Origin: Halopseudomonas formosensis
GTDB taxonomy: Bacteria > Pseudomonadota > Gammaproteobacteria > Pseudomonadales > Pseudomonadaceae
Direction: 5' to 3'
DNA length: 64,000 bases
Assembly: GCF_900115905.1 (NCBI RefSeq)
Contig: NZ_FOYD01000003.1
Coordinates: 1 to 64,000, forward strand
A program made the translations under genes and the position numbers. Below the pieces are notes generated by a model. The model searched no databases. It saw only the letters and a program-made list of their open reading frames with translations, and was not told the origin of the DNA. Positions 25,959-38,645 of this stretch are shown piece after piece. Position 1 is the first letter of the stretch, and every line of letters begins with the position of its first letter.

Positions 25959-26113
25959 TTGGATTCCTGTAGATATGTAAAAGGCCGCTACCGCCGAGCC
26001 GCCAACTTCGCGCGCCCTGCAGCCACGTACCCGCCACGCCACCAGCTTGCGTGGGTTGATTAAAGTAATGCCCCTGACGGTGATGCTGGTTGCCCGACAA
26101 AGGACTCGCCTGA

Positions 26114-26806
26114 TCAGCCCAGAAGGTTACGTTTGCGCGCTTCCGCCTGCACTGTCTCAAGTACGTTTTCGATGCTCATGTGCGACGAATCGATCAGAAC
26201 CGCATCCTCAGCCGGCCGCAGTGGCGCTATGCTGCGATTCATGTCCCGCTCGTCCCGCGCATTGATCTCATCGAGAAGACCCGCAAGACTAGCAGTTTCG
26301 CCCTTTTCCAGCAACTGCCTGTAGCGCCGTTCGGCGCGAATCTCGGGGCTTGCGGTCAGAAAGATCTTCAACTGCGCATCGGGAAAAACCACTGTCCCCA
26401 TATCCCGGCCGTCGGCCACCAGTCCGGGCGCCTCGCGGAAGGCCTGCTGGCGAGCCAGCAGCGCCTGACGTACCGCCGGCAGGGCTGCCACACGGGAGGC
26501 GCCGGCACCGACGGTTTCGGTCCGTATGGTGCGGCTGACATCGTCGCCCTCAAGCATGATGCGCTGCTCGCCACCCTCGGCATCGGCGATGAACTGCACG
26601 TCCAGGTTGGCCGCCAGTTCTACCAGCGCCAGCTCGTCGGCCAGGTCGGTGCCGCGCTTCTGCGCGGCAAAGGCCAGCAGCCGGTACAGGGCGCCGGAGT
26701 CCAGCAGGTGCCAGCCCAGACGAGCTGCCAGCATGCCGGACAAGGTACCCTTGCCCGAGCCTCCGGGCCCGTCAACAGTGATCACGGGGGTGGAGTGGTC
26801 ACTCAC
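26114..26806 (-). CDS. cmk: Cytidylate kinase
   Basis: A 230-aa nucleoside monophosphate kinase that phosphorylates CMP and dCMP. The P-loop is GPGGSGKGT (residues 13-21); [24 protein letters not shown] and [14 protein letters not shown] are CMP kinase signatures. The start codon overlaps the aroA stop by four bases (ATGA), so translation is coupled to the tyrA/aroA gene. rpsA follows downstream. Confidence 0.96.
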   Translation of the reverse strand: MSDHSTPVITVDGPGGSGKGTLSGMLAARLGWHLLDSGALYRLLAFAAQKRGTDLADELALVELAANLDVQFIADAEGGEQRIMLEGDDVSRTIRTETVGAGASRVAALPAVRQALLARQQAFREAPGLVADGRDMGTVVFPDAQLKIFLTASPEIRAERRYRQLLEKGETASLAGLLDEINARDERDMNRSIAPLRPAEDAVLIDSSHMSIENVLETVQAEARKRNLLG

Positions 26807-29052
26807 GCGCTGGCCTCCTGACGAAGATTCATACCGACCGAACGGGCCAGGTCGATAAAGCCGGGGAAGGAGGTACCCACATGCACGCAGTCGGTGATGC
26901 GGATATCCGCGGTGGCGCGCAGGGAGGCCACGGCGAAGGACATGGCGATGCGGTGGTCCATGTGGCTGTCCACCGTGGCGCCGCCCATGACGCCGCCCTC
27001 AATGATGATCCCGTCCGGGGTCGGCTCTGCCTTGATCCCCAGCTGCTGCAAACCGTCAGCCATGACCTGGATACGATCGGATTCCTTGACCCGAAGCTCC
27101 TCGGCGCCGCGCAGCACGGTGCGCCCTTCGGCGCAGGCGGCAGCGATGAACAGCACCGGGAATTCGTCGATCGCCAGCGGTACCTGATCCTCGGGAATCT
27201 CGATACCCTTGAGCGGCGCGTAGCGCACGCGGATGTCGGCCACCGGCTCGCCTCCCACTTCGCGCTCGTTGCTCAGGGCGATATCGGCACCCATTGCTCG
27301 CAGGATATTGATCACTCCGACCCGGGTGGGGTTGATGCCGACGTGCTCCAGGGTCAGATCCGAGCCTTCGGCAATGCTCGCCGCGACCATGAAGAAGGCT
27401 GCGGAGGAGATATCCGCCGGGACGTCGATCCTGCAGGCAGTCAGCTTGTGACCAGGCTCGACGGTCACCCTGCTGCCCTCGACCTTGACCGGATAACCGA
27501 AGCCCCGGAGCATGCGCTCGGTGTGATCCCGGGTCGGTGCCGGCTCGGTCACCGAGGTAGCCCCCTCGGCGTACAGACCCGCCAGCAGCAGGCAGGATTT
27601 GACCTGGGCACTGGCCATCGGCATCTGGTAATCCATGCCCTTGAGCCGGCTTTCGCCGCCCTTGATCACCAGCGGCGGACGGCCACCCTCGGCGGTATCG
27701 ATACTGGCGCCCATCTGCCGCAGCGGATCGGCCACACGCCCCATGGGGCGCTTGCTCAGGGAGGCATCACCGGTCAGTTCACTGGTGAACTTCTGCCCGG
27801 CCAGCAGGCCGGCCAGCAGCCGCATGGAGGTGCCGGAATTACCCAGATAGATGGACCCCGGAGGAGCCTGCAGACCGTGCAGACCCACGCCATTGATGGT
27901 CACCCGGCCACGGTGCGGCCCCTCGATGACCACGCCCATGTCGCGGAAGGCCTGCAGGGTCGCCAGGCTGTCCTCACCCTCGAGGAAGCCCTCGACCTCG
28001 GTCACCCCTTCGGCCAGGGAGCCCAGCATGATCGAGCGATGGGAGATGGACTTGTCGCCCGGTACGCGGATACGTCCCTGAACGGTGCCGCCGGGGCTGG
28101 CGATGAAATTGATTGATTGAGTCTGCATGGGTTCCATATATGCCCTGCGGGCCAGAATCTTGCTGAAATGCTCACGTGCGGACCGGGCCCGGGTAAACAC
28201 CCCCAAAAGAGTGTTGGCATCCCCCTCCTCGACCGCCGCACGCAAGCGGCTTAAATCACGGGTGAAGGTGTCAAGACTGCGCAGCACCGCATCGCGGTTG
28301 GCCAGAAACACATCACGCCACATGACCGGATCGCTGGCAGCGATCCGGGTAAAATCTCGAAAGCCGCCGGCAGCATAGCGGAATATCTCCAGGTTCTCGC
28401 TGCGCGAGGCCAGGGTATCGACCAGCGAGAAGGCCAGCAGATGCGGCAGATGACTGGTCGCCGCCAGCACCTCGTCATGGTCTGCCAGCGGCATGTCCTC
28501 GACATCGGCGTCCAGCAACTGCCAGGCCCGGCGCACCACAGCCAGGGCGGCCTGGTCGGTATCCTCCAACGGTGTCAGTATGACCTTGTGCCGGCGGAAC
28601 AGCCCGGCATCCGCGGCTTCCACGCCGCTGCGCTCGGAGCCGGCTATCGGATGACCGGGCACGAAGCGGGGCGGCACGCGACCATAGGCCTGACGGACCG
28701 CCTCGACCACTGCGGTCTTGGTGCTGCCGGTGTCGGTGATCACCGCCGACCCCAGGTCCAGGGCGGCAAGCTGACGCAGTACCGACTCCATGGCCAGCAC
28801 CGGCACCGCCAGCAGGATCAGATCAGCGCCCCGCACCGCATCGGCAATGTCCGCGGCCATGCGATCCACCACACCCAGGGATACCGCCAGCTGCTGGGTC
28901 TGCGGATCGGGATCGCAGCCGACCACCTCTCGGCAGCAACCGGACTCGCGCAGCCCCTTGGCAAAGGAGCCGCCGATGAGGCCGAGCCCGATGACCGCCA
29001 GACGGCCTATTGTCGGCTGGGCCGAGGACGATCCGATGATCGACTGGCTCAC
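26803..29052 (-). CDS. tyrA-aroA: Fused prephenate dehydrogenase / EPSP synthase
   Basis: A 749-aa bifunctional protein. Residues about 15-300 are the prephenate dehydrogenase ([15 protein letters not shown] nucleotide site, [19 protein letters not shown]), feeding tyrosine synthesis. From about 309 (MQTQSINF) the 3-phosphoshikimate 1-carboxyvinyltransferase follows, with [26 protein letters not shown] and KESDRI. The start is GTG at 29052, overlapping the hisC stop by four bases; the longer upstream open frame overlaps hisC and is not credible. This fusion is typical of Pseudomonas. Two steps of aromatic synthesis lie on one chain in an operon with pheA and hisC. Confidence 0.95.
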   Translation of the reverse strand: MSQSIIGSSSAQPTIGRLAVIGLGLIGGSFAKGLRESGCCREVVGCDPDPQTQQLAVSLGVVDRMAADIADAVRGADLILLAVPVLAMESVLRQLAALDLGSAVITDTGSTKTAVVEAVRQAYGRVPPRFVPGHPIAGSERSGVEAADAGLFRRHKVILTPLEDTDQAALAVVRRAWQLLDADVEDMPLADHDEVLAATSHLPHLLAFSLVDTLASRSENLEIFRYAAGGFRDFTRIAASDPVMWRDVFLANRDAVLRSLDTFTRDLSRLRAAVEEGDANTLLGVFTRARSAREHFSKILARRAYMEPMQTQSINFIASPGGTVQGRIRVPGDKSISHRSIMLGSLAEGVTEVEGFLEGEDSLATLQAFRDMGVVIEGPHRGRVTINGVGLHGLQAPPGSIYLGNSGTSMRLLAGLLAGQKFTSELTGDASLSKRPMGRVADPLRQMGASIDTAEGGRPPLVIKGGESRLKGMDYQMPMASAQVKSCLLLAGLYAEGATSVTEPAPTRDHTERMLRGFGYPVKVEGSRVTVEPGHKLTACRIDVPADISSAAFFMVAASIAEGSDLTLEHVGINPTRVGVINILRAMGADIALSNEREVGGEPVADIRVRYAPLKGIEIPEDQVPLAIDEFPVLFIAAACAEGRTVLRGAEELRVKESDRIQVMADGLQQLGIKAEPTPDGIIIEGGVMGGATVDSHMDHRIAMSFAVASLRATADIRITDCVHVGTSFPGFIDLARSVGMNLRQEASA

Positions 29053-30158
29053 TGGGCGAGCACCCCGGCCAGCGCTTCGAGGAATCGCTGGTTTTCCTCG
29101 CGCAGCCCGATGGAGACGCGCAGGTGATTGGGCATTTCGTAGCCGGCGACCGGGCGTACGATGACACCGGCGCGCAGCAGTCCCTGGTAGACGGGGCCGG
29201 CATCGCGCCCCAGGTCCACGGCAATGAAGTTGCCGCGCGAGGGAATCCACTGCAGTCCGAGCTCGTTCAGCCCCTGCTCCAGCTGGCGCATGCCATCGCG
29301 ATTGAGCTGGCGGCTTTCCGCCAGATAGCTCTCGTCTGCCAGGGCGGCGACCGCTGCGGCCAGGGCCAGGCTGTTGACGTTGAACGGCTGACGCACCCGG
29401 TTCAGCACATCTGCCACCTGCGGATGGCTGATGCAGTAACCGACCCGCAGGGCTGCCAGACCATAGGCCTTGGACAGGGTGCGGCAGACGATCAGATTGG
29501 GATAACGCTCGATGTAATCGAAGCCGTTCAGCGCCTCGCCGGGCTCGACGTATTCGGTATAGGCTTCATCCAGCACCACCAGCACATGCTCCGGCACGCT
29601 GGCCATGAACGCCTCGAACTCCGCCCGCTCGAACCAGGTGCCGGTCGGGTTGTTGGGGTTGGCGATGAACACCAGCCGGGTCGCCGGGGTGATGGCCGCA
29701 GCCATGGCCGGCAGGTCATGGCCCCAGTTGCGCGCCGGCACCTGGACCGCAGTAGCGCCCACCGCCTGGGTCACTATCGGGTAGACGGCGAAGGCGTGCT
29801 GACTGAACACCACCTCAACACCGGGCATGGCAAAGGCGCGACCTATCAGCTCGAGCACATCATTGGAGCCGTTGCCCAGGGTGATACGCGACAGCTCGAA
29901 GCCGAAGCGCTCGGACAGCGCCTGCTTGAGGGTAAAACCGTTGCCATCGGGATAACGGGTCAGCTCCGGCAGGGCCCGCTGCACCGCCTGAAGGACCGAG
30001 GGAGCCGGCCCCAGGGGGTTCTCGTTACTGGCCAGCTTGACGATGCTTGCCGGGTCCAGACCGAACTCCCGGGCCAGCTCTTCCACCGGCTTGCCGGGCA
30101 CATAGGGCGACAGCTTCTGCACGCCCGGCAGCGCCAAACTCAGAAAATCACAACTCAT
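29049..30158 (-). CDS. hisC: Histidinol-phosphate / aromatic aminotransferase
   Basis: A 369-aa class I/II PLP aminotransferase. Features are KLASNENPLGP, NGSNDVLELIGRAF, FIANPNNPTGTWF, LDEAYTEY and the PLP lysine in SKAYGLAALRVGY. In this operon (between pheA and tyrA/aroA) it is the HisC2-type copy, probably transaminating aromatic keto acids or prephenate as well as imidazole acetol phosphate. The ATG at 30158 has GAGG seven bases upstream and is preferred to TTG 30164. Confidence 0.92.
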   Translation of the reverse strand: MSCDFLSLALPGVQKLSPYVPGKPVEELAREFGLDPASIVKLASNENPLGPAPSVLQAVQRALPELTRYPDGNGFTLKQALSERFGFELSRITLGNGSNDVLELIGRAFAMPGVEVVFSQHAFAVYPIVTQAVGATAVQVPARNWGHDLPAMAAAITPATRLVFIANPNNPTGTWFERAEFEAFMASVPEHVLVVLDEAYTEYVEPGEALNGFDYIERYPNLIVCRTLSKAYGLAALRVGYCISHPQVADVLNRVRQPFNVNSLALAAAVAALADESYLAESRQLNRDGMRQLEQGLNELGLQWIPSRGNFIAVDLGRDAGPVYQGLLRAGVIVRPVAGYEMPNHLRVSIGLREENQRFLEALAGVLAQ

Positions 30159-30234
30159 GTCCAAGCCTCAAGCTTCAGGCGGCAGGCCCCAAGCATCGCC
30201 TTTCGCCGGACGCTTGCGGCCTGCTGCGACAGTT

Positions 30235-31332
30235 TCAAAGTACCGCTTTGGGATAGGAACCGAGAATCTTCAGCCCTACCGACTCATCGCGAATCTTTTC
30301 CAGTGCATCCTTGACCAGCGGATCATGCTGATGGCCGAGGAAGTCGATGAAGAACACGTAGGTCCACTTGCCACTGCGCGAGGGACGGGTCTCGATGCGC
30401 GTCAGGTCCACGCCGTTGTCGTGGAACGGCTGCAGCAGATGATGCAGCGCGCCCGGACGGTTGCTCATGGACACGATCACCGAGGTCTTGTCATCGCCGG
30501 TCGGCGGCACTTCCTGATTGCCGATGATCAGGAAACGCGTGGAGTTGTCCGGGCGGTCCTCGATCTTCTCGGCAATCCGGGTCAGCCCGTAGAGTTCGCA
30601 GGCCATGTCGCCGGCGATGGCCGCCGAATTCCACTCGCTCTGCACCCGGCGCGCCGCATCCGCATTGCTGGCCACCGCCACCCGCTCGATGTTGGGGTAG
30701 TGGGCATCCAGCCACTTGCGGCACTGCGCCAGGGACTGGGCATGGGAGTAGACCCGGGAAATCTTGTCCACCCGGGTGTTCTCGCCCACCAGCAGATGGT
30801 GGTGAATGCGCAGCTCCACTTCGCCGCAGATCACCAGGTCATGCTCGAGGAAGCTGTCCAGGGTGTGGTTGATCGCACCCTCGGTGGAATTCTCCACCGG
30901 CACCACGCCGAAATGCACGGCGCCGGCCGCCACCTCGCGGAAGATCTCATCGATGGCCGCCATCGGCAGGCTCTTCACCGAGTGACCGAAATGCTTGAGC
31001 GCCGCGGCCTGGGTGAAGGTACCCTCGGGCCCCAGATAGGCCACACGCAGCGGCTCTTCCAGTGCCAGGCAGGCAGACATGATCTCGCGGAACAGCCGGG
31101 CAACCTCTTCGTTGTCCAGCGGCCCCTTGTTCAGCTCCATGATGCGCTTGAGCACCTGGGCCTCGCGCTCGGGGCGGTAGAACACCGGCTGCTCGCCCTC
31201 GGCCAGGGTCTTCTGCTTCACCTCGGCCACCACCTGGGCACAGCGGGCACGCTCGCTGATCAGCTCCAGAACCTTCTCGTCGATGGCGTCGATCCGGTTA
31301 CGCAGGGCCTTGAGTTGGGCTTCTTCTGACAT
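30235..31332 (-). CDS. pheA: Chorismate mutase / prephenate dehydratase (P-protein)
   Basis: A 365-aa bifunctional enzyme making phenylpyruvate from chorismate. The N-terminal AroQ chorismate mutase spans about 1-90 (LRNRIDAIDEKVLELI); the dehydratase begins at VAYLGPEGTFTQAA and contains the catalytic Thr in DNSTRFLIIG; a C-terminal ACT domain (GALHHLLQPFHDNGVDLTRI, IETRPSRSGKWTYVFFID) binds phenylalanine for feedback control. It follows serC by six bases and precedes hisC by 76. Confidence 0.96.
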   Translation of the reverse strand: MSEEAQLKALRNRIDAIDEKVLELISERARCAQVVAEVKQKTLAEGEQPVFYRPEREAQVLKRIMELNKGPLDNEEVARLFREIMSACLALEEPLRVAYLGPEGTFTQAAALKHFGHSVKSLPMAAIDEIFREVAAGAVHFGVVPVENSTEGAINHTLDSFLEHDLVICGEVELRIHHHLLVGENTRVDKISRVYSHAQSLAQCRKWLDAHYPNIERVAVASNADAARRVQSEWNSAAIAGDMACELYGLTRIAEKIEDRPDNSTRFLIIGNQEVPPTGDDKTSVIVSMSNRPGALHHLLQPFHDNGVDLTRIETRPSRSGKWTYVFFIDFLGHQHDPLVKDALEKIRDESVGLKILGSYPKAVL

Positions 31333-31338
31333 CGCTGA

Positions 31339-32424
31339 TCAACCGTGCTGTTTTTCGAATTCGGCCATGTAGGCCACCAGCGCATCCACCGCCGCCTCGG
31401 GCACGGCATTGTAGATGGAGGCACGCATGCCACCCACCGAGCGATGCCCCTTGAGGTTGAGCAGGCCGCGCTCTTCGGCACCGGCCAGGAACGGCTTGTC
31501 CAGACGGTCGTCGGCCAGACGGAAAGGCACGTTCATCCAGGAGCGGTCGGCGATATTGATCGGGTTGGTGTACAGCTCGCTGGCATCGATCGCGGCGTAC
31601 AGCTTGCGCTGCTTGGCGTCGTTGATGCGCTGCATGGCCTCCAGCCCACCCTGCTCCTTGAGCCACTGGAAGATCAGCCCGGACAGGTACCAGGCGAAGG
31701 TCGGCGGCGTGTTGTACATGGAGCCATTGGCGGCGGCCACGCTGTAATCGAGCATGGTCGGACACCTGCTGTGGGCCTTGCCGAGCAGGTCCTCGCGGAT
31801 GATGACCACTACCAGGCCGCTGGGACCGATGTTCTTCTGCGCGCCGGCGTAGATCAGGCCGAAACGCGATACATCCAGCGGACGGGACAGAATGGTGGAG
31901 GACATGTCCGCCACCAGCGGCTTGTCACCCACATCGGGAATCCAGTTGAATTCCAGGCCGCCGATGGTTTCGTTCGGGGTGTAGTGCACATAGGCGGCAT
32001 CGGCCGACAGCTGCCACTCGTTCTGCCCGGGGATGGCGAAGTAATCGTAGCCCTTGGCCGAGGCCGCGACGTTGACGTGACCGTAACGGGAGGCCTCCTC
32101 GATGGCCTTGCGCGACCAGATGCCGGTGTCGATGTAGTCGGCGCTGCCGCCCTCGCCCAGCAGATTCAGCGGGATCTGCGCGAACTGCTGACTGGCGCCA
32201 CCCTGCAGGAACAGCACCTTGTAGTCCGACGGGACGGCGAGCAGGTCGCGCAGGTCCTGTTCGGCCCGCTCGGCGATACCCACGAACTCGTCACTGCGGT
32301 GGCTCATTTCCATGACCGACAGGCCCTTGCCCTGCCAGTCCAGCAGCTCAGCCTGGGCTGTCTGCAATACGGCTTCCGGCAACGCTGCCGGGCCAGCACA
32401 GAAATTGAACACGCGTTTGCTCAC
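31339..32424 (-). CDS. serC: Phosphoserine aminotransferase
   Basis: A 361-aa PLP enzyme for serine synthesis and, in pyridoxal synthesis, 4-phosphohydroxythreonine formation. Hallmarks are [15 protein letters not shown] at the start, [15 protein letters not shown], and [18 protein letters not shown] with the PLP lysine. It lies eight bases after gyrA and six before pheA, the standard pseudomonad operon order. Confidence 0.96.
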   Translation of the reverse strand: MSKRVFNFCAGPAALPEAVLQTAQAELLDWQGKGLSVMEMSHRSDEFVGIAERAEQDLRDLLAVPSDYKVLFLQGGASQQFAQIPLNLLGEGGSADYIDTGIWSRKAIEEASRYGHVNVAASAKGYDYFAIPGQNEWQLSADAAYVHYTPNETIGGLEFNWIPDVGDKPLVADMSSTILSRPLDVSRFGLIYAGAQKNIGPSGLVVVIIREDLLGKAHSRCPTMLDYSVAAANGSMYNTPPTFAWYLSGLIFQWLKEQGGLEAMQRINDAKQRKLYAAIDASELYTNPINIADRSWMNVPFRLADDRLDKPFLAGAEERGLLNLKGHRSVGGMRASIYNAVPEAAVDALVAYMAEFEKQHG

Positions 32425-32432
32425 CTTGACCT

Positions 32433-35054
<2,622 letters not shown>

Positions 35055-35225
35055 GAAACGGCATTCCTTTTATTGTCGGCCACCGCTGGGGTGACCATGC
35101 GTACACAACGCGGAACGAGGCCCTGTCGGGTCCGGATCAAAGGGGCAAATGATACCACACCCCATGCCCCGGCGGGAGCCGCCCGACAATCCCGTGCTCG
35201 ACATCACAGTCGCTCGACGGTCCTC

Positions 35226-36254
35226 TCAGTGCAGGCGCAGCGGACTCAGCAGCTCGGCGATTCGACCGGCGTCGGGACGCTCGACCACCCCGCGCTCGGT
35301 TACCAGCACATCGATGAGCTCCGCCGGGGTGACATCCAGTTGCAACCGCCCATCGCGCTGCAGCAGCGCATCCTCGGGCTCGATCTCATCCGCATCCTCC
35401 AGCCCCACATCAAACGCCGAGCTGGGCGCAACCACCATGAAACGCAGCCCATGGTGCATGGCCAGCACCGCCAGCGCATAGGTGCCCAGATCGCTGATCA
35501 CATCACCGTTGGCGGCAACGCGCTGGGCACCCACCACCACCCAGTGCAGATTGTCGCCCTTCATCAGCTCGCCGGCTGCAGCGAGTACCTGAGCACTGAC
35601 CGGCACCCCATCCTGCTCCAGCGCCCAGCGCGCCAGGCGCAACGCCCCGGCATCCTGATCCGCACACAGATGGAGATGCTCCATCAGCCCCGCCCCATGG
35701 GCGGCACGGGCCAGCTCCAGCAGCCCACGCAGACTGCCGCCGGCCAGATTGCCGGGCATTGCCAGCAATCGCTGCGACTGACTGGCGTGACGCTTGAAGA
35801 CCTGCAGCCCCAGCTGGCCCATGCTGCGCGCCGCCTCCCGATCACTCAGATGCAGATCCATGGCCAGCTGCGCCAGCAGCTCCGGCACATCCGCTCCGCT
35901 GGAAGGCAGACGCTGCAACCGATCAATCACGACGCTCAGCACCCAGCCCAGCTGAGCCGATGCCGGTGACGACCCGGCCAGCAGCGTCAGATCAGGTTTC
36001 AGCGCCGCCAGCCAGTCAGCGCTCCGACCGATACGGCGCGCCGCCAGGGCGATACCGTAGGCCGCCACCACGCCGGCGGCCGCACCCGGGACCACGCCCT
36101 GGACGATGGCGTCTGCCACCTCATCCGCATCCCGACATTCCACCCACACCCGGGCCTCGGGAAGACTCCGATGATCGAGCAGGCGCAGATGATTGGTGTG
36201 CCATTCCAGTGCCGATGCGGCCGGCGGCACCTGATCCCGGGAAGGAAACTGCAT
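35226..36254 (-). CDS. Degenerate MtnA-like protein (methylthioribose-1-phosphate isomerase fold)
   Basis: A 342-aa protein at the conserved mtnA position upstream of gyrA. Fold-level similarity is clear (AAYGIALAAR, HHGLRFMVVAPSSAFDVGLEDADEIEPE, ELIDVLVTERGVVERPDAGRI), but key sites are gone. RGAPAIG has become PGAAAG (56-61), the THCN motif with the catalytic Cys is replaced near 165-172, and the catalytic Asp of GADR is Gln244 in GAQRVAANGD. Residues after the DVTP stretch are shortened. The frame is intact. Start 36254 has GGAG six bases upstream. It is probably not an active isomerase of the methionine salvage pathway; a structural or new role is possible. Confidence 0.85.
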   Translation of the reverse strand: MQFPSRDQVPPAASALEWHTNHLRLLDHRSLPEARVWVECRDADEVADAIVQGVVPGAAAGVVAAYGIALAARRIGRSADWLAALKPDLTLLAGSSPASAQLGWVLSVVIDRLQRLPSSGADVPELLAQLAMDLHLSDREAARSMGQLGLQVFKRHASQSQRLLAMPGNLAGGSLRGLLELARAAHGAGLMEHLHLCADQDAGALRLARWALEQDGVPVSAQVLAAAGELMKGDNLHWVVVGAQRVAANGDVISDLGTYALAVLAMHHGLRFMVVAPSSAFDVGLEDADEIEPEDALLQRDGRLQLDVTPAELIDVLVTERGVVERPDAGRIAELLSPLRLH

Positions 36255-36488
36255 GGGGGACTCCAGCGAAAACGCCATTATACCCCCAGCGCCTCGGCGC
36301 GTGCGCAAATGTCACTGCCCCAGCCCGGGAGCAGAGGGTATACTGCCGGAAGCCTCCTGCAATCCGCGACACGGCAGCTCGCGGCATCCGGGACTACACT
36401 GGCCGCAGGCGCCGCTGCCGCCTGTCCTGGCAGGTCAATAACAGATATCAGCCCCGCGGGGGCCGGCTAATTCAATGAGGGGATTGAA

Positions 36489-37190
36489 ATGACGCTTAAC
36501 GTCGATCGTGCGGAAGTTGCCAAATTCGAAGCACTGGCCAGCCGCTGGTGGGACCGTGAGAGCGAATTCAAGCCACTGCATGAGATCAACCCGCTGCGTA
36601 CCAACTGGATTGACGACAAGGCATCACTGGCCGGCAAGGAAGTACTGGACGTCGGCTGCGGCGGCGGCATTCTCAGCGAAGCCATGGCCCAGCGTGGCGC
36701 CCATGTCACCGGTATCGACATGGGCGAAGCGCCGCTGGCGGTTGCCCGTCTGCATCAGCTCGAGTCCGGAGTGCAGGTGGACTACCAGCAGTGCACCGCC
36801 GAGGAAATGGCCGAACTCCACCCCGGGCGTTTCGATGTAGTGACCTGCATGGAGATGCTCGAGCACGTCCCCGATCCGGCCTCTGTCATCCGCGCCTGCG
36901 CCACCCTGGTCAAGCCGGGCGGCCACGTGTTCTTCTCCACCATCAACCGCAACCCGAAAGCCTTCGCCTTTGCCATTGTCGGTGCAGAATACCTGCTGCG
37001 CATGCTGCCGCGCGGCACCCACGAATATGCCAAGTTCATCCGCCCGGCCGAATTGAGCCGCTGGGCTCGGGAAGCGGACCTGGATACCCGGGACATCATC
37101 GGCCTGACCTACAACCCGCTGCTGCGCCACTACAAGCTCGCCCCGGACGTGGACGTCAACTACATGATCCACTGCCAGCGCGGTCAGTGA
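36489..37190 (+). CDS. ubiG: Ubiquinone O-methyltransferase
   Basis: A 233-aa SAM methyltransferase performing both O-methylations in ubiquinone synthesis. The SAM motif I is [16 protein letters not shown], the acidic loop GIDMGEAPL follows, and EMLEHVPDP plus [12 protein letters not shown] are UbiG signatures. An AGGGG ribosome site precedes the ATG. The first gene of ubiG-mupP-yciK, divergent from the MtnA-like gene. Confidence 0.96.
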   Translation: MTLNVDRAEVAKFEALASRWWDRESEFKPLHEINPLRTNWIDDKASLAGKEVLDVGCGGGILSEAMAQRGAHVTGIDMGEAPLAVARLHQLESGVQVDYQQCTAEEMAELHPGRFDVVTCMEMLEHVPDPASVIRACATLVKPGGHVFFSTINRNPKAFAFAIVGAEYLLRMLPRGTHEYAKFIRPAELSRWAREADLDTRDIIGLTYNPLLRHYKLAPDVDVNYMIHCQRGQ

Positions 37191-37192
37191 CC

Positions 37193-37873
37193 ATGCTCCA
37201 GGCAGTTCTTTTCGACCTGGACGGCACGCTGCTGGATACGGTCGAGGATTTTCTCGCGATCATCCACAGCATGCGCGAGCAACGCGGCATGCCGGAAGCG
37301 CCGCTGCACCTGATCCGCTCCACGGTCTCCGATGGCTCCGCCGGCATGCTCTGCGCCGCCTTTTCCATCACCCCCGAGCATGCGCAGTTCGCCGAGCTCA
37401 GGGACGAGTTTCTGGAGCGCTACCAGCAGGACATCGCCCGCCACACCCGCCCCTTTCCGGGTATTGTCGAGCTGCTCGACTGGCTCGACGCCGAGCAGCT
37501 GCCCTGGGGCGTGGTAACCAACAAGATGAGCCGGTTCAGCATCCCGCTGCTCGAAGCGATGGGTCTGGCCGGGCGCTGCGCCAGCCTGGTGTGCCCCGAT
37601 CAGGTCAGCCGTGGCAAGCCGCACCCCGAGCCCCTGCTCAAGGCCTGCGCCGAGATGGGTGTGGATCCGGCACGCAGTGTCTACGTCGGTGATCACCTGC
37701 GGGACATCCAGGCCGGGCACGCTGCCGGCATGCGCACGGTCGCGGCGCTCTATGGCTATCTTCCCCCCGGGGATGATCCGTTACACTGGAACGCCGATTT
37801 CACCATCAGGAACGCCGCTGCCCTGCGCCCCTGGCTGGAGCAGCTGAAACAACAGGAGTCTTCCCATGTTTGA
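37193..37873 (+). CDS. mupP: N-acetylmuramic acid 6-phosphate phosphatase
   Basis: A 226-aa HAD-superfamily phosphatase. The nucleophile motif is AVLFDLDGTLLDT, with GVVTNKMSR and KPHPEPLLKA as motifs II/III and VYVGDHLRDIQAG as motif IV. Position between ubiG and yciK identifies it as MupP, which acts in pseudomonad peptidoglycan recycling to bypass de novo UDP-MurNAc synthesis, rather than Gph of glycolate metabolism. ATG 37193 is chosen; a GTG at 37187 overlapping the ubiG stop is an alternative. Its 3' end overlaps yciK by eight bases. Confidence 0.9.
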   Translation: MLQAVLFDLDGTLLDTVEDFLAIIHSMREQRGMPEAPLHLIRSTVSDGSAGMLCAAFSITPEHAQFAELRDEFLERYQQDIARHTRPFPGIVELLDWLDAEQLPWGVVTNKMSRFSIPLLEAMGLAGRCASLVCPDQVSRGKPHPEPLLKACAEMGVDPARSVYVGDHLRDIQAGHAAGMRTVAALYGYLPPGDDPLHWNADFTIRNAAALRPWLEQLKQQESSHV

Positions 37874-38609
37874 TTACCAGGCCTCACCGGATCTGCTGCA
37901 AGGACGTGTCATTCTGGTCACCGGCGCCGGCGACGGCATCGGTCGCGCCTGCGCCCTGGCCTGTGCCGCCCACGGCGCCACCGTGGTGCTGCTGGGCCGC
38001 ACCCTGGCCAAGCTGGAGGCGGTGTACGACGAAATAGAGAAAGCCGGGTATCCGCAGCCGGCGATCTGTCCGCTGAATCTGGAGACAGCGGCAGAGAAGG
38101 ATTACAACGACCTGGCCGACCAGCTGTTCGATACCTTCGGCAAGCTCGACGGCCTGGTCCACAATGCTGCGCAGCTTGGCCCGCGCACCCTGCTCGATCA
38201 GGTCAAGAACGAGGACTGGCTCAGGCTGATGCAGGTCAACGTCAACGCGCCCTTCGCGCTGACCAAGGCGATGATGCCGCTGCTGCGCGCTGCGCCGGAT
38301 GCCTCGGTGATTTTCGTGTCCTCCAGCGTCGGTCGCCGGGCGCGGGCCTACTGGGGCCCCTATGCGGTCAGCAAGTTCGCCCTGGAGGGGCTGATGCAGG
38401 TGCTGGCCGATGAGCAGGAAGGTACCAGCGAGATTCGGGTCAACAGCATCAATCCCGGCGCGACCCGCACGGCGATGCGCAAGGCAGCCTACCCCGCCGA
38501 GGAGCCGGAGAAGAACCCCGAACCGGCGGATATCATGCCGGCCTTCCTGTACCTGCTGGGCCCCGACAGCCAGAAGGTCAACGGCCAGGCGCTGGACGCG
38601 CGGGGCTGA
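37866..38609 (+). CDS. yciK: YciK-family SDR oxidoreductase
   Basis: A 247-aa short-chain dehydrogenase. TGAGDGIGRACALACA binds the nucleotide, HNAAQLGP is the structural motif, SSSVGRRARAYWGPYAVSKFAL carries the Ser/Tyr/Lys set. The motif order and context after mupP identify YciK, an oxidoreductase of unknown physiological substrate. AGGAG precedes the ATG, within the mupP coding end, indicating coupled translation. Confidence 0.9.
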   Translation: MFDYQASPDLLQGRVILVTGAGDGIGRACALACAAHGATVVLLGRTLAKLEAVYDEIEKAGYPQPAICPLNLETAAEKDYNDLADQLFDTFGKLDGLVHNAAQLGPRTLLDQVKNEDWLRLMQVNVNAPFALTKAMMPLLRAAPDASVIFVSSSVGRRARAYWGPYAVSKFALEGLMQVLADEQEGTSEIRVNSINPGATRTAMRKAAYPAEEPEKNPEPADIMPAFLYLLGPDSQKVNGQALDARG

Positions 38610-38615
38610 AATGAC

Positions 38616-38637
38616 AGGCCCCGGCGAACCGGGGCCT
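38616..38637. terminator. Hairpin between convergent yciK and rluB
   Basis: AGGCCCCGG (38616-38624) and its complement (38629-38637) form a 9-bp stem with a CGAA loop, just after the yciK stop and nine bases before the rluB stop. T-runs are weak on both sides, so it is a likely bidirectional but inefficient terminator. Confidence 0.6.
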
Positions 38638-38645
38638 CAGATCGA

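Noticed and set aside
24216-26063. 615-codon plus-strand open frame opposite rpsA
   Set aside because: It is the antisense shadow of the S1 coding sequence in high-GC DNA; its low-complexity repeats mirror the S1 repeats and no ribosome site or family match is seen.
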